The notes beneath the pieces are model-generated. The model made no database searches, was not told the origin of the DNA, and was given only the letters and a program-made list of their open reading frames with translations. Below are positions 57,650 to 64,000 of a stretch of 64,000 nucleotides of DNA, piece after piece. The first letter of the stretch is position 1. Each line of letters begins with the position of its first letter. The position numbers and the translations under genes are program-made. The DNA comes from Aeromicrobium massiliense JC14 (lineage in GTDB: Bacteria > Actinomycetota > Actinomycetes > Propionibacteriales > Nocardioidaceae): contig NZ_HE978639.1 of NCBI RefSeq assembly GCF_000312105.1, forward strand, positions 1 through 64,000, read 5' to 3'.

Positions 57650-58365
57650 GCGCCCACCCGTCGTCATCGACGTTCACCGCCGATCCCGAACTTCGCCGCA
57701 AACTTGGACGCCGTGCCCAGCTGCTGGCCGGCGCCACGGTCTCTTACAACCTCGTCGAGGCGGTGATCGCGATCACCGCTGGGCTCGCTGCAGGATCAGT
57801 CGCGCTTGTGGGATTCGGTCTCGATTCTGTAGTCGAGGTGAGCAGCGGGCTCATCATCTTGTGGCAGTTCCGCCACAAGATGCCTGAGTCTCGTGAGCAG
57901 CAGGCGCTCAAGCTCATGGCACTGTCGTTCTTCGCGCTCGCCGCCTACGTGTCGTTCGAGTCGGTCCGCGCGCTCATCGGAGACCACCAGCCCGAGTCCT
58001 CGAGCGTCGGGATCGGCCTGGCGATCGCATCTCTTCTGATCATGCCGTTCCTGTCCTGGGCGCAGCGCCGGACTGGGCGCGCGCTCGGCTCGAGCGCTGT
58101 TGTGGCCGACTCCACGCAGACCTTGCTGTGCACCTACCTGTCGGCGGTGCTCCTGCTCGGTCTCGTCCTCAACGCGACTTTGGGTTGGTACTGGGCCGAC
58201 CCGATCGCCGGCCTCATCATCGCCGTCGTAGCCGCACGAGAGGGCCTCGAAGCATGGCGCGGTGAGGACTGCGGATGCGGTCCCATCGCCATCTCGACCA
58301 CCTCTGACGAGCCCGAGACTAGCTGCACCTCCGGCGACTCCTGCTGTGGAACTTCCGAAGCGTGA
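57646..58365 (+). CDS. Cation diffusion facilitator exporter
   Basis: The product has 239 residues from ATG 57646. Membrane helices start at VSYNLVEAVIAITAGLAAGS, then VALVGFGLDSVVEVSSGLII with the metal-site DSxxE and later VVADSTQTLLCTYLSAVLLL. The C-terminal cytosolic dimer domain is replaced by a Cys-rich tail (GEDCGCGPIA, TSCTSGDSCCG) that may bind metal. It exports Cd or Zn with proton exchange. Confidence 0.88.
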   Translation: MSAHPSSSTFTADPELRRKLGRRAQLLAGATVSYNLVEAVIAITAGLAAGSVALVGFGLDSVVEVSSGLIILWQFRHKMPESREQQALKLMALSFFALAAYVSFESVRALIGDHQPESSSVGIGLAIASLLIMPFLSWAQRRTGRALGSSAVVADSTQTLLCTYLSAVLLLGLVLNATLGWYWADPIAGLIIAVVAAREGLEAWRGEDCGCGPIAISTTSDEPETSCTSGDSCCGTSEA

Positions 58366-58955
58366 CCGGCGTAGCGGCCGTCCAGGCCCTCGGCCTCTTC
58401 GTGGCCACGAACATCGACGACATCATCGTTCTTTCCCTTTTCTTCGCTCGCGGCGCCGGAGAACGGGGCACCACGACCCGGATCCTGCTTGGCCAGTACC
58501 TGGGATTCGCCGGCATCCTTCTGGCGGCTGTAGTCGCGTCGCTGGGAGCTGGGGTAGTCCTCCCCGAAGAGGCCATCCCCTACTTCGGTCTAATCCCTCT
58601 CGTGCTCGGCCTCCGAGCCGGATGGCAAGCGTGGCGCGAGGACGACGACGATGACGAGCTCGACGCCGGAAAGTCTGTCGCCGTCGGGACTGTCGCGGCC
58701 GTCACCTTCGCCAACGGAGGCGACAACATCGGCGTGTACGTACCCGTCTTCCTGAACGTCGGAGCGGCAGCAACATTCGTCTACTGCATCGTCTTCCTGA
58801 TCCTCGTAGCCGTCTTGGTCGCCACGGCTCGCTTCATTGCGACCCGCCGCGGAATAGCCGAGATCCTTGAGCGGTGGGAGCACGTGCTCTTCCCGCTCGT
58901 GCTGGTGGGCCTCGGCCTCACGATCTTGATCACTGGCGGAGCATTCGGGCTCTAA
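58362..58955 (+). CDS. cadD: CadD-type cadmium resistance transporter
   Basis: The product has 197 residues from GTG 58362 (GTGA overlap). The pattern FVATNIDDIIVLSLFFARGA and later VTFANGGDNIGVYVPVFLN is the repeated NxDD/NGGDN motif of the CadD/LysE superfamily. Five to six membrane helices are visible. An acidic loop (REDDDDDELDAG) lies in the middle. It ends the operon before a strong terminator. Confidence 0.88.
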   Translation: MTGVAAVQALGLFVATNIDDIIVLSLFFARGAGERGTTTRILLGQYLGFAGILLAAVVASLGAGVVLPEEAIPYFGLIPLVLGLRAGWQAWREDDDDDELDAGKSVAVGTVAAVTFANGGDNIGVYVPVFLNVGAAATFVYCIVFLILVAVLVATARFIATRRGIAEILERWEHVLFPLVLVGLGLTILITGGAFGL

Positions 58956-58973
58956 CAGCGCACCCAACTGATG

Positions 58974-59005
58974 GAGGGGCCGCGGGCTTATGCCCGCGGC
59001 CCCTC
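58974..59005. terminator. 14-bp terminator
   Basis: GAGGGGCCGCGGGC pairs perfectly with GCCCGCGGCCCCTC around TTAT, followed by TCCTG. It lies between the convergent CadD-like and SSB genes and can serve both. Confidence 0.8.
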
Positions 59006-59018
59006 TCCTGCGCTGGAT

Positions 59019-59477
59019 CTAGACGCTGCGGCCGATCGCGTCGGCGAGCAGGACCTGCTTGTGGCGGGGCTCCTGGGTGGTCTGGTCGGTCCAGGTCTCG
59101 GTGACGATCGATCCGGCGACGATGACCTTTTCCCCCGACTCCAGGTCCCGGGCACGGGTGGCGAGGGTCTTGAACGTCTTGACGGTGTAGCGGGTGGTGT
59201 CGCTGTTGGACCACTCCCCCGACTCGGGGTCCTGGGTGCGGCGGTTGGTCAGGACGACGAGCTCGGTGAGGTTGTCGAAGACCTGTGGGGCCTGGGCGAG
59301 GCGGCCCTCGATGGTGATGGCACCGATGGCGGCTCGCTGCAGGCACACTTCCTCGACCCGCTCGGCGTTGACCTCAGGGGTCCAGAAACGTCGGTACTCG
59401 ATGACGCTCGGGCAGGTCACCGCCAGCTGCACGGCCGCGCGGCGAACGCAGTGCGCTTGCGCAGGTCGACGACCCAC
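59019..59477 (-). CDS. ssb: Single-stranded DNA-binding protein
   Basis: The OB-fold is visible from IGAITIEGRLAQAPQVFDNL through VVLTNRRTQDPESGEW and VKTFKTLATRARDLESGEKV to IVAGSIVTETWTDQ. It lacks the usual long acidic C-terminal tail. The start is uncertain: the open frame reaches 59477 (152 residues), but upstream sequence overlaps the decayed rhodanese fragment. A GTG at 59417 or 59354 may be the real start. It is a plasmid-type SSB for replication or transfer. Confidence 0.75.
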   Translation of the reverse strand: MGRRPAQAHCVRRAAVQLAVTCPSVIEYRRFWTPEVNAERVEEVCLQRAAIGAITIEGRLAQAPQVFDNLTELVVLTNRRTQDPESGEWSNSDTTRYTVKTFKTLATRARDLESGEKVIVAGSIVTETWTDQTTQEPRHKQVLLADAIGRSV

Positions 59478-60297
59478 TCCCCTGCTTCGATGCGTCGTCG
59501 AAGCTCGACCGGATCGGCAGCCGACGGAGGCGTGAGATCGGGTTCGGAAGGCCCAGCTTCGTTCACCGGGCCCATGTGCGCGTACTACGCCGGATAGGCT
59601 CCCAGCCCTTCCAGGAGCTCACGGACGTACGTTTCTTCGTCCTGGGTGAGGGCAGGGTTGGACTGCTTCTCCTGGCCGATCGTGGACTCGGTGGCATCAG
59701 ACTGAGTCGCAGCGCAGAAGGACCCGAACCCGTGAGTCGGGAAGACCTCGGCCTGGTCAGGTAGGAGCGTGGCGAGCTTGTGCGCCGAGGCGTGCTGGTG
59801 GCGAACCAAGACGTCGGTGTGCTCGTCGCCCAGCAGGTCCGGGCGGCCCGTAGCGCCGTAGAGGAGCGAACCTCCAGAGAACACGCCCACGTAGCTGTCG
59901 ATCCCATCCCCTGCCTGGATGTCGGTCAGGGAGTAGGAGAGGTGCGTGAACGTGTGCCCGGGCGTGGAGAGCGCGTCAACCTCATGCGGTGACCGATTTC
60001 GACCGTCTGACCGTCGTGAATTGGCGTTCGATCGAACGAGACCCGGTCCTCAGCGTTGACGTGGTAGGCCGCCCCGGTGCGCTGAGCCAGTGCTAGTCCG
60101 CCGGTGACGTAGTCGTTGTGAATGTGGGTCTCGAAGACGTCGGTCAGTCGCACTCGGTCCTTCGCGAGTACTTCCAGGACGCGATCGATGTCGCGCTGAG
60201 GGTCCACCACGAATGCCACTTCGCCGTCGTGGACCACGTAGGTGCGGTCGCCGAGTGACGGTGTCTCGATAGGGATGATCTTCAGGTCGGTGCTCAT
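59417..60297 (-). pseudogene. Broken MBL-fold persulfide-dioxygenase-like/rhodanese gene
   Basis: ATG 60297 begins MSTDLKIIPIETPSLGDRTY. The metal motif FETHIHNDYVTGGLALAQRT (HxHxDH-type) is intact. At about 59985 the frame breaks (GHRMRL, one base missing) and continues as DALSTPGHTFTHLSYSLTD. Near 59585 AYPA is followed by TAG and then YAHMGPVNEAG in the same frame. The rhodanese part stops after VVDLRKRTAFAA. Frameshift, amber and truncation together show a pseudogene of the ETHE1/Blh type. Confidence 0.75.
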
Positions 60298-60329
60298 CAG
60301 CAGTCTTCCTCTCGTCTCGGGGTGGGTCT

Positions 60330-60671
60330 TCAGCTGGGCTCGTCGGTGGGAGGCCTGCGGGTCTCGAGGGCCCGCCCGGAACGTGTCCACGCGGTCGTGC
60401 CTCCGGCGACGGAGTAGGCGTCGTACCCTGCTGCCCGCAGAAGGTCAGTCATCGCGGAGCTGCGGTTCCCGGTGGCGCACACCAGGTACACGGCTTGGTC
60501 GCTGTCGAGATCGGTCATCCGGGAAGGTAGCTGCGCCATGGGCACCATGGCCGAGCCCGGCACATGCCCGGTGACGTACTCACGGGATTCGCGTACGTCT
60601 ACCACCGCGGCACCTCGCGCCAGCGCTTGGGCAAGGAACTCGATGTCGACCTCTGGAGTGGGACCACTCAC
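60330..60671 (-). CDS. Rhodanese-domain sulfurtransferase
   Basis: The product has 113 residues from GTG 60671, chosen for GAGAGG seven bases upstream. Features: AAVVDVRESREYVTGHVPGS, QLPSRMTDLD and the active loop VCATGNRSSAM with the catalytic Cys. Length fits a single-domain rhodanese. It lies between a CstR-like regulator and the broken persulfide-dioxygenase-like gene, typical of a sulfide-detoxification operon. Confidence 0.9.
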   Translation of the reverse strand: MSGPTPEVDIEFLAQALARGAAVVDVRESREYVTGHVPGSAMVPMAQLPSRMTDLDSDQAVYLVCATGNRSSAMTDLLRAAGYDAYSVAGGTTAWTRSGRALETRRPPTDEPS

Positions 60672-60734
60672 GTGCACGCCTCTCGGTAGGGATGGTGTGG
60701 CCGAGCCGCCACTGGAAGATGCTCGTCCTGCCCG

Positions 60735-61004
60735 TCAGGCGAGGGACAGGAAGAGCTTCTCCATCTTCTGCACGTCGACGCTGGCGAGATCGCCGTCGTT
60801 GTCGGCCAGGCAGTGCTGCAGACCGGTCGCGACGATGGCGTAGCCGGCACGGGAGAGCGCCTTGTTGACGGCGGCGAGCTGGGTGAGCACGGACTCGCAG
60901 TCCGAGCCTTCCTCCATCATGCGAATAACGCTGGCGAGGTGGCCGTTGGCGCGCTTCATGCGCGTGATGATCGCCTTGACCTCGGTCGGCTCCAGATCCA
61001 CCAT
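60735..61004 (-). CDS. CsoR/CstR-family repressor
   Basis: The product has 89 residues from ATG 61004, overlapping the DUF302 stop by one base. TRMKRANGHLASVIRMMEEG and the Cys in GSDCESVL (Cys36) and GLQHCLAD (Cys65) are the family sites. The His expected four residues before the second Cys in copper sensors is Gly61 here. With rhodanese and persulfide genes alongside, the protein may sense persulfide like CstR rather than copper. Its targets are probably the palindromes at 61473-61521 and perhaps 51767. Confidence 0.85.
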   Translation of the reverse strand: MVDLEPTEVKAIITRMKRANGHLASVIRMMEEGSDCESVLTQLAAVNKALSRAGYAIVATGLQHCLADNDGDLASVDVQKMEKLFLSLA

Positions 61005-61408
61005 CAGCGGTTCTCCTTCAGGGCGTCGAGAGCGGACGTCAAACGCTCGCGGGCGTCGGTGGCCACCGTCTGCAGGGCCTCGCCGGTGCCGGCGAACGCG
61101 GTCATGGCGGTGGGATCGAAGGCCTCGACGACGGTGGTCGACTCCCCCGTGGCCCGCACGACGACGTTGCAGGGAAGCAGGGCGGCGATCGAGGGGTCGG
61201 CCTGCAGCGCCTGGTGGGCGAGCTGCGGCCGGCACGCCCCGAGGATCACCTGGGCCGGGACGTCCACGTCCAGCTTCTTCTTCAGGGTGGCCTTCAGGTC
61301 GATCTCGGTCAGGACCCCGAAGCCCGCGGCGGCGAGCTGCTCACGCACGGCCTCGACCGTCTCCTCGTAGGGGCGGTCCACCGTCGTCCGGATCGTGTAC
61401 TCGGCCAT
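61004..61408 (-). CDS. DUF302 protein
   Basis: The product has 134 residues from ATG 61408. YTIRTTVDRPYEETVEAVRE, GFGVLTEIDLKATLKKKLDV and VILGACRPQLAHQALQADPS are typical of DUF302, with one conserved Cys. The function is not established; it is widely linked to CsoR-type regulons. It is first in the leftward operon from the double operator. Confidence 0.88.
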   Translation of the reverse strand: MAEYTIRTTVDRPYEETVEAVREQLAAAGFGVLTEIDLKATLKKKLDVDVPAQVILGACRPQLAHQALQADPSIAALLPCNVVVRATGESTTVVEAFDPTAMTAFAGTGEALQTVATDARERLTSALDALKENR

Positions 61409-61472
61409 CGCTGACCCTCCTCCGCTCGTGGGACGCGTCGCCAACCGGCGGCCGTCGTTCCCAGCGTACACC

Positions 61473-61521
61473 CATCCCCCCGGGGGGATGCTAGTCTGGA
61501 ATATATCCCCCCGGGGGGATA
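61473..61521. promoter_or_regulatory. Two tandem CsoR-type operators in a divergent promoter
   Basis: CATCCCCCCGGGGGGATG (61473-61490) and TATCCCCCCGGGGGGATA (61504-61521) are two perfect 18-bp palindromes 13 bp apart (centre to centre 31 bp, about three turns). They lie between the DUF302 operon and the MMPL gene. TAGTCT between them may be a -10 box. Confidence 0.75.
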
Positions 61522-61563
61522 CTTCATCCCGTGGTACGCGAATCAACGACGAACGGAAGTGTC

Positions 61564-63750
61564 ATGAGTTCCACCTTCATCCGACCGTTGGGAGGACGTC
61601 GCCGAATGACCGCCGCTGGTGCCGCGGGTCCTCTGGGCCGTCTCGGCACGTGGGTCACCAGCCACGCGCGCCTGGTGACCGTCGCCTGGCTGCTCGCTGT
61701 CATCGGACTGGGTGCGTTCGCACCACAGGTCGAGCACAACCTGTCGGGCGCGGGCTGGCAGGCGAACGGCTCGGAGTCGGTGGAGGCTCGCGAGCTCGCC
61801 CGCGAGCACTTCGGCGGCAACGCGTCCTCGGCCATCCAGGTCGTCGTCCGTTCCGATGACGGTGCGGTGACCCAGGGCGACGGTGCCCAGGTCCTGGCCG
61901 CCGTGACGCAGGTGCTCGAGGACGAGCCCCGCATCGCCGACGTCGTGGCACCCGCCCCCGGAGCGACGCTGTCCCCGGACGGATCGACCGCCATCGTGCT
62001 GGCTGGCGCCGGCGCCGACACCAACGAGATGGTGCGGGTCGCGACCGAGCTGAAGGGCGAGCTCCAGGACCTGTCGACCGAGACTGTGACGGTCAACCCG
62101 ACCGGGTCGTCCCTGCTCTGGAGCGACTTCAACGAGGCCAACCTCGACGCCATGCTCAAGTCCGAGCTCATGTCGTGGCCCGTGACGCTGGCCATCCTCG
62201 TGCTCGCGTTCGGCGCCCTCGTCGCCGCCGGCCTGCCCCTGCTGCTCACCCTGGCCGGGCTGGTGGCGTCCGCCGGCTCGCTCGTGCTCATCAACGAGCT
62301 CGTACCGGTCTCCATCTGGGCGATGAACTTCGCCATGATGTTCGCCCTCGCCCTGGGCATCGACTACGCCCTGTTCGTCGTCGTCCGCTACCGCGCAGCA
62401 CGTGCCGCCCAGCGCGAGGCCGGGCTCGAGGGTCGCGAGGCCCGGCAGCGAGCCGTCGCCCAGACCATGGACACCGCCGGCAAGGCCGTGCTGCTGTCCG
62501 GTCTGACCGTGCTGATCTCGCTGTCGGCGGTCATGCTCGTCCCGTCACCGTCCTTCCGGTCGATGGCCGGCGGCATCATGCTCTCGGTCGTCTTCGTGCT
62601 CGCCGCGACCCTGACCCTGCTCCCGCTCGTGCTGTTCAAGCTCGACGACCGCATCAACAGGCTCTCGCTCCCGTGGTCGCGCTCGAACGAGCACCGGTCG
62701 CCGAGGTTCGCCGCCTGGGGTGAACGGCTCTGGAAGCGGCCCCTCGTGTGGGGCGCCGCCTCCCTCGTCGTCCTGGTGGCGCTGGCCGCGCCGGTCCTGG
62801 GCCTCAAGACCGCCATGCCGTCGATCAAGGTGCTGCCCGAGGACGCCTCGGCGCGCATCGGCTACGACCAGGTCAAAGAGTCGTTCGGTGACGGCGCCCC
62901 GGGCACGCTGCAGGTCGTGGCGGACGCTGACGACGCGCAGGCCGTCACGTCCGTCCTGACCTCCGACCCCGGCCTGGCCGCTGCCATGCCTGCCATGCCG
63001 GCGAGCGACGACAGCGGGTTGGTGATGGTCCAGGCCGTGCCGACGGTCGACCCGTCCGACCCCCAGCTCGCCACGACCGTGGACCGGCTGCGCGACGGCC
63101 TGCCCGCGTCGGCGGTCGTGGGTGGCGCGCCCGTCGAGAACCTCGACCTGAAGGCCCAGCTCGACGAGTCCACGCCGCTCGTCATCGGCGTCGTCCTGGT
63201 GCTGGGGTTCCTGCTGCTGCTGATCGCCCTCCAGGCGCCGCTCATCTCGCTGCTGGGCACGCTGGCCAGCCTGCTGTCCACGGGCGCGGCGTTCGGCGTC
63301 GCGCGGCTGATCTTCCAGGAGGGACACGGCGCCGGGCTGCTCGGCTTCGAGTCGCAGGGCTTCCTGGACGCCTGGGCGCCGGTGTTCTTCTTCGCGATGA
63401 TCTTCGCCATCGCGATGGACTACACGGTCTTCCTGCTGGCCTCGGCCAAGGAGCACTTCGAGCGCAGTGGCGACCCCAAGGACGCCATGGTCGGATCGCT
63501 GGTCCACTCCGGACGGGTGATCTTCGCCGCCGGAGCCGTCATGGTCGCGGTGTTCTTCACCTTCGCCCTGTCCGGGCCCATCCCGCCCAAGGAGATGGGC
63601 GTCGTCCTCGGCATCGCCGTACTCCTGGACGCGTTCCTGGTCCGGCTCGTGCTGCTGCCCGTCATGCTCCGACTCACCGGCCGGGCTGCCTGGTACTCCC
63701 CCACGTGGCTGCGCAAGGTGCTTCCCAACATCACCTTCGCCCACGACTAA
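61564..63750 (+). CDS. MMPL/RND-family membrane transporter
   Basis: The product has 728 residues from ATG 61564 (ATG 61606 also possible). Two halves each carry one large loop and a group of helices. Conserved sites are FALALGIDYALFVVVRYRAA in the first half and MIFAIAMDYTVFLLASAKEH in the second (the DY pairs of the proton relay). It probably exports a lipid or toxic compound. It is controlled from the double CsoR-type operator. Confidence 0.88.
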   Translation: MSSTFIRPLGGRRRMTAAGAAGPLGRLGTWVTSHARLVTVAWLLAVIGLGAFAPQVEHNLSGAGWQANGSESVEARELAREHFGGNASSAIQVVVRSDDGAVTQGDGAQVLAAVTQVLEDEPRIADVVAPAPGATLSPDGSTAIVLAGAGADTNEMVRVATELKGELQDLSTETVTVNPTGSSLLWSDFNEANLDAMLKSELMSWPVTLAILVLAFGALVAAGLPLLLTLAGLVASAGSLVLINELVPVSIWAMNFAMMFALALGIDYALFVVVRYRAARAAQREAGLEGREARQRAVAQTMDTAGKAVLLSGLTVLISLSAVMLVPSPSFRSMAGGIMLSVVFVLAATLTLLPLVLFKLDDRINRLSLPWSRSNEHRSPRFAAWGERLWKRPLVWGAASLVVLVALAAPVLGLKTAMPSIKVLPEDASARIGYDQVKESFGDGAPGTLQVVADADDAQAVTSVLTSDPGLAAAMPAMPASDDSGLVMVQAVPTVDPSDPQLATTVDRLRDGLPASAVVGGAPVENLDLKAQLDESTPLVIGVVLVLGFLLLLIALQAPLISLLGTLASLLSTGAAFGVARLIFQEGHGAGLLGFESQGFLDAWAPVFFFAMIFAIAMDYTVFLLASAKEHFERSGDPKDAMVGSLVHSGRVIFAAGAVMVAVFFTFALSGPIPPKEMGVVLGIAVLLDAFLVRLVLLPVMLRLTGRAAWYSPTWLRKVLPNITFAHD

Positions 63751-63767
63751 CCGACCGGCCCCCGCCC

Positions 63768-63795
63768 GGGCCGGGAGCCGCACGGCTCCCGGCCC
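63768..63795 (+). terminator. 13-bp hairpin
   Basis: GGGCCGGGAGCCG pairs with CGGCTCCCGGCCC with only CA between, 17 bases after the MMPL stop and 22 bases before the next ATG. Confidence 0.65.
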
Positions 63796-63816
63796 GCCCT
63801 CCTTGAAAGGCACTCC

Positions 63817-64000
63817 ATGAACATCGACCGCGCGGTGATGCTGCTAGCCGGCACCCTGGTTCTCGCGAGCGTGTTGCTCGCCCTGGTCGTCTCGACCTGG
63901 TGGCTCGTGCTGGCCGCGTTCGTCGGCGCGAACCTGCTGCAGGCGAGCCTCACCGGCTTCTGTCCCGCCGCGAGCATCCTGCGTCGTGTCGGCGTCTCCA
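63817..64000 (+). CDS. DUF2892/Y​gaP-like membrane protein (cut by window edge)
   Basis: ATG 63817 (GAAAGG upstream) opens a frame with two membrane helices (MLLAGTLVLASVLLALVV and WLVLAAFVGANLLQASLTG), then FCPAASILRRVGVS at the window edge. The pattern TGFCPAA..LRRxG is that of the YgaP/DUF2892 membrane domain, often linked to rhodanese and sulfide genes. The rest lies outside. Confidence 0.75.
   Translation, partial: MNIDRAVMLLAGTLVLASVLLALVVSTWWLVLAAFVGANLLQASLTGFCPAASILRRVGVS

Noticed and set aside
61531-61563. Earlier start of the MMPL gene at 61531
   Set aside because: It would begin just inside the operator region, and the ATG at 61564 has GGAAG upstream.
1-64000. Transposons, insertion sequences, integrases, CRISPR arrays, rRNA and full tRNA genes
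   Set aside because: No DDE or recombinase motifs, no spaced direct repeats of CRISPR type and no rRNA or complete tRNA cloverleaf were recognised by eye. This is not proof of absence without a profile search.

Overview
The window is high-GC DNA with strongly G/C-biased third codon positions, many GTG/TTG starts and many promoters whose -10 box sits 6-7 bases from the start codon (leaderless mRNAs). All three point to an actinomycete. Plasmid functions fill it: a ParA partition locus with phased 10-bp repeats, a primase-polymerase-type replication protein beside a repeat-rich AT-rich origin-like region, an SSB, a relaxase with a MobC-like partner and a large nested inverted repeat (probable oriT), and a complete-looking type IV secretion cluster. 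No transposase, integrase or CRISPR array was recognised. The best reading is part of a large conjugative plasmid or plasmid-like integrative element.

Layout. 0-4.8 kb: degenerate genes and a tandemly duplicated two-gene cassette of unknown function. 4.9-7.3 kb: partition. 7.3-10.7 kb: origin, replication protein and a small accessory gene. 10.8-18.2 kb: accessory zone with an OGG-fold protein, a HIRAN/antitoxin-like fusion, a RES/Xre toxin-antitoxin pair, a truncated ParB, small membrane proteins, a leader-peptide/hairpin locus and several decayed genes. 18.3-31.4 kb: a hypothetical gene, then divergent conjugation operons (MinD-like ATPase, lipoprotein and wall hydrolase leftward; pilin-like, VirB6-like, SCO6880-like, VirB4-like and VirD4-like proteins rightward). 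31.4-36.6 kb: a lipoprotein and a 1,496-residue secreted polymorphic-toxin-like protein. 36.7-40.7 kb: mobilisation genes and the oriT-like structure. 40.8-44.9 kb: a displaced copy of the toxin C-terminus followed by a lipoprotein, then a secreted protease, a lipoprotein and a secreted nuclease. 45-51 kb: a second RES/Xre pair, DUF4145, beta-flower and Abi-like proteins, a truncated zeta-type toxin with its partner and a truncated AAA protein. 51-58.9 kb: copper and cadmium/zinc genes with thiol-redox genes. 59-64 kb: SSB, then a CsoR/CstR-type regulon (DUF302, rhodanese, a broken persulfide-dioxygenase-like gene, MMPL transporter, DUF2892 protein).

The main unexpected signal is three Xer/dif-like sites (13856, 49243, 54760), each 11 bp + 6 bp + 11 bp and resembling the actinobacterial chromosomal dif site as I recall it. 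Two lie at the broken ends of genes next to toxin-antitoxin modules, and two face each other around a 5.5-kb block of toxin-antitoxin and metal genes. This resembles the pdif modules known from Acinetobacter plasmids. Other points of interest are the phased partition repeats with an unrecognised ParB-like partner, the 125-bp nested inverted repeat, the duplicated leaderless membrane-protein cassette, the leader peptide/hairpin/mini-membrane-protein locus, and the toxin C-terminal cassette found twice.
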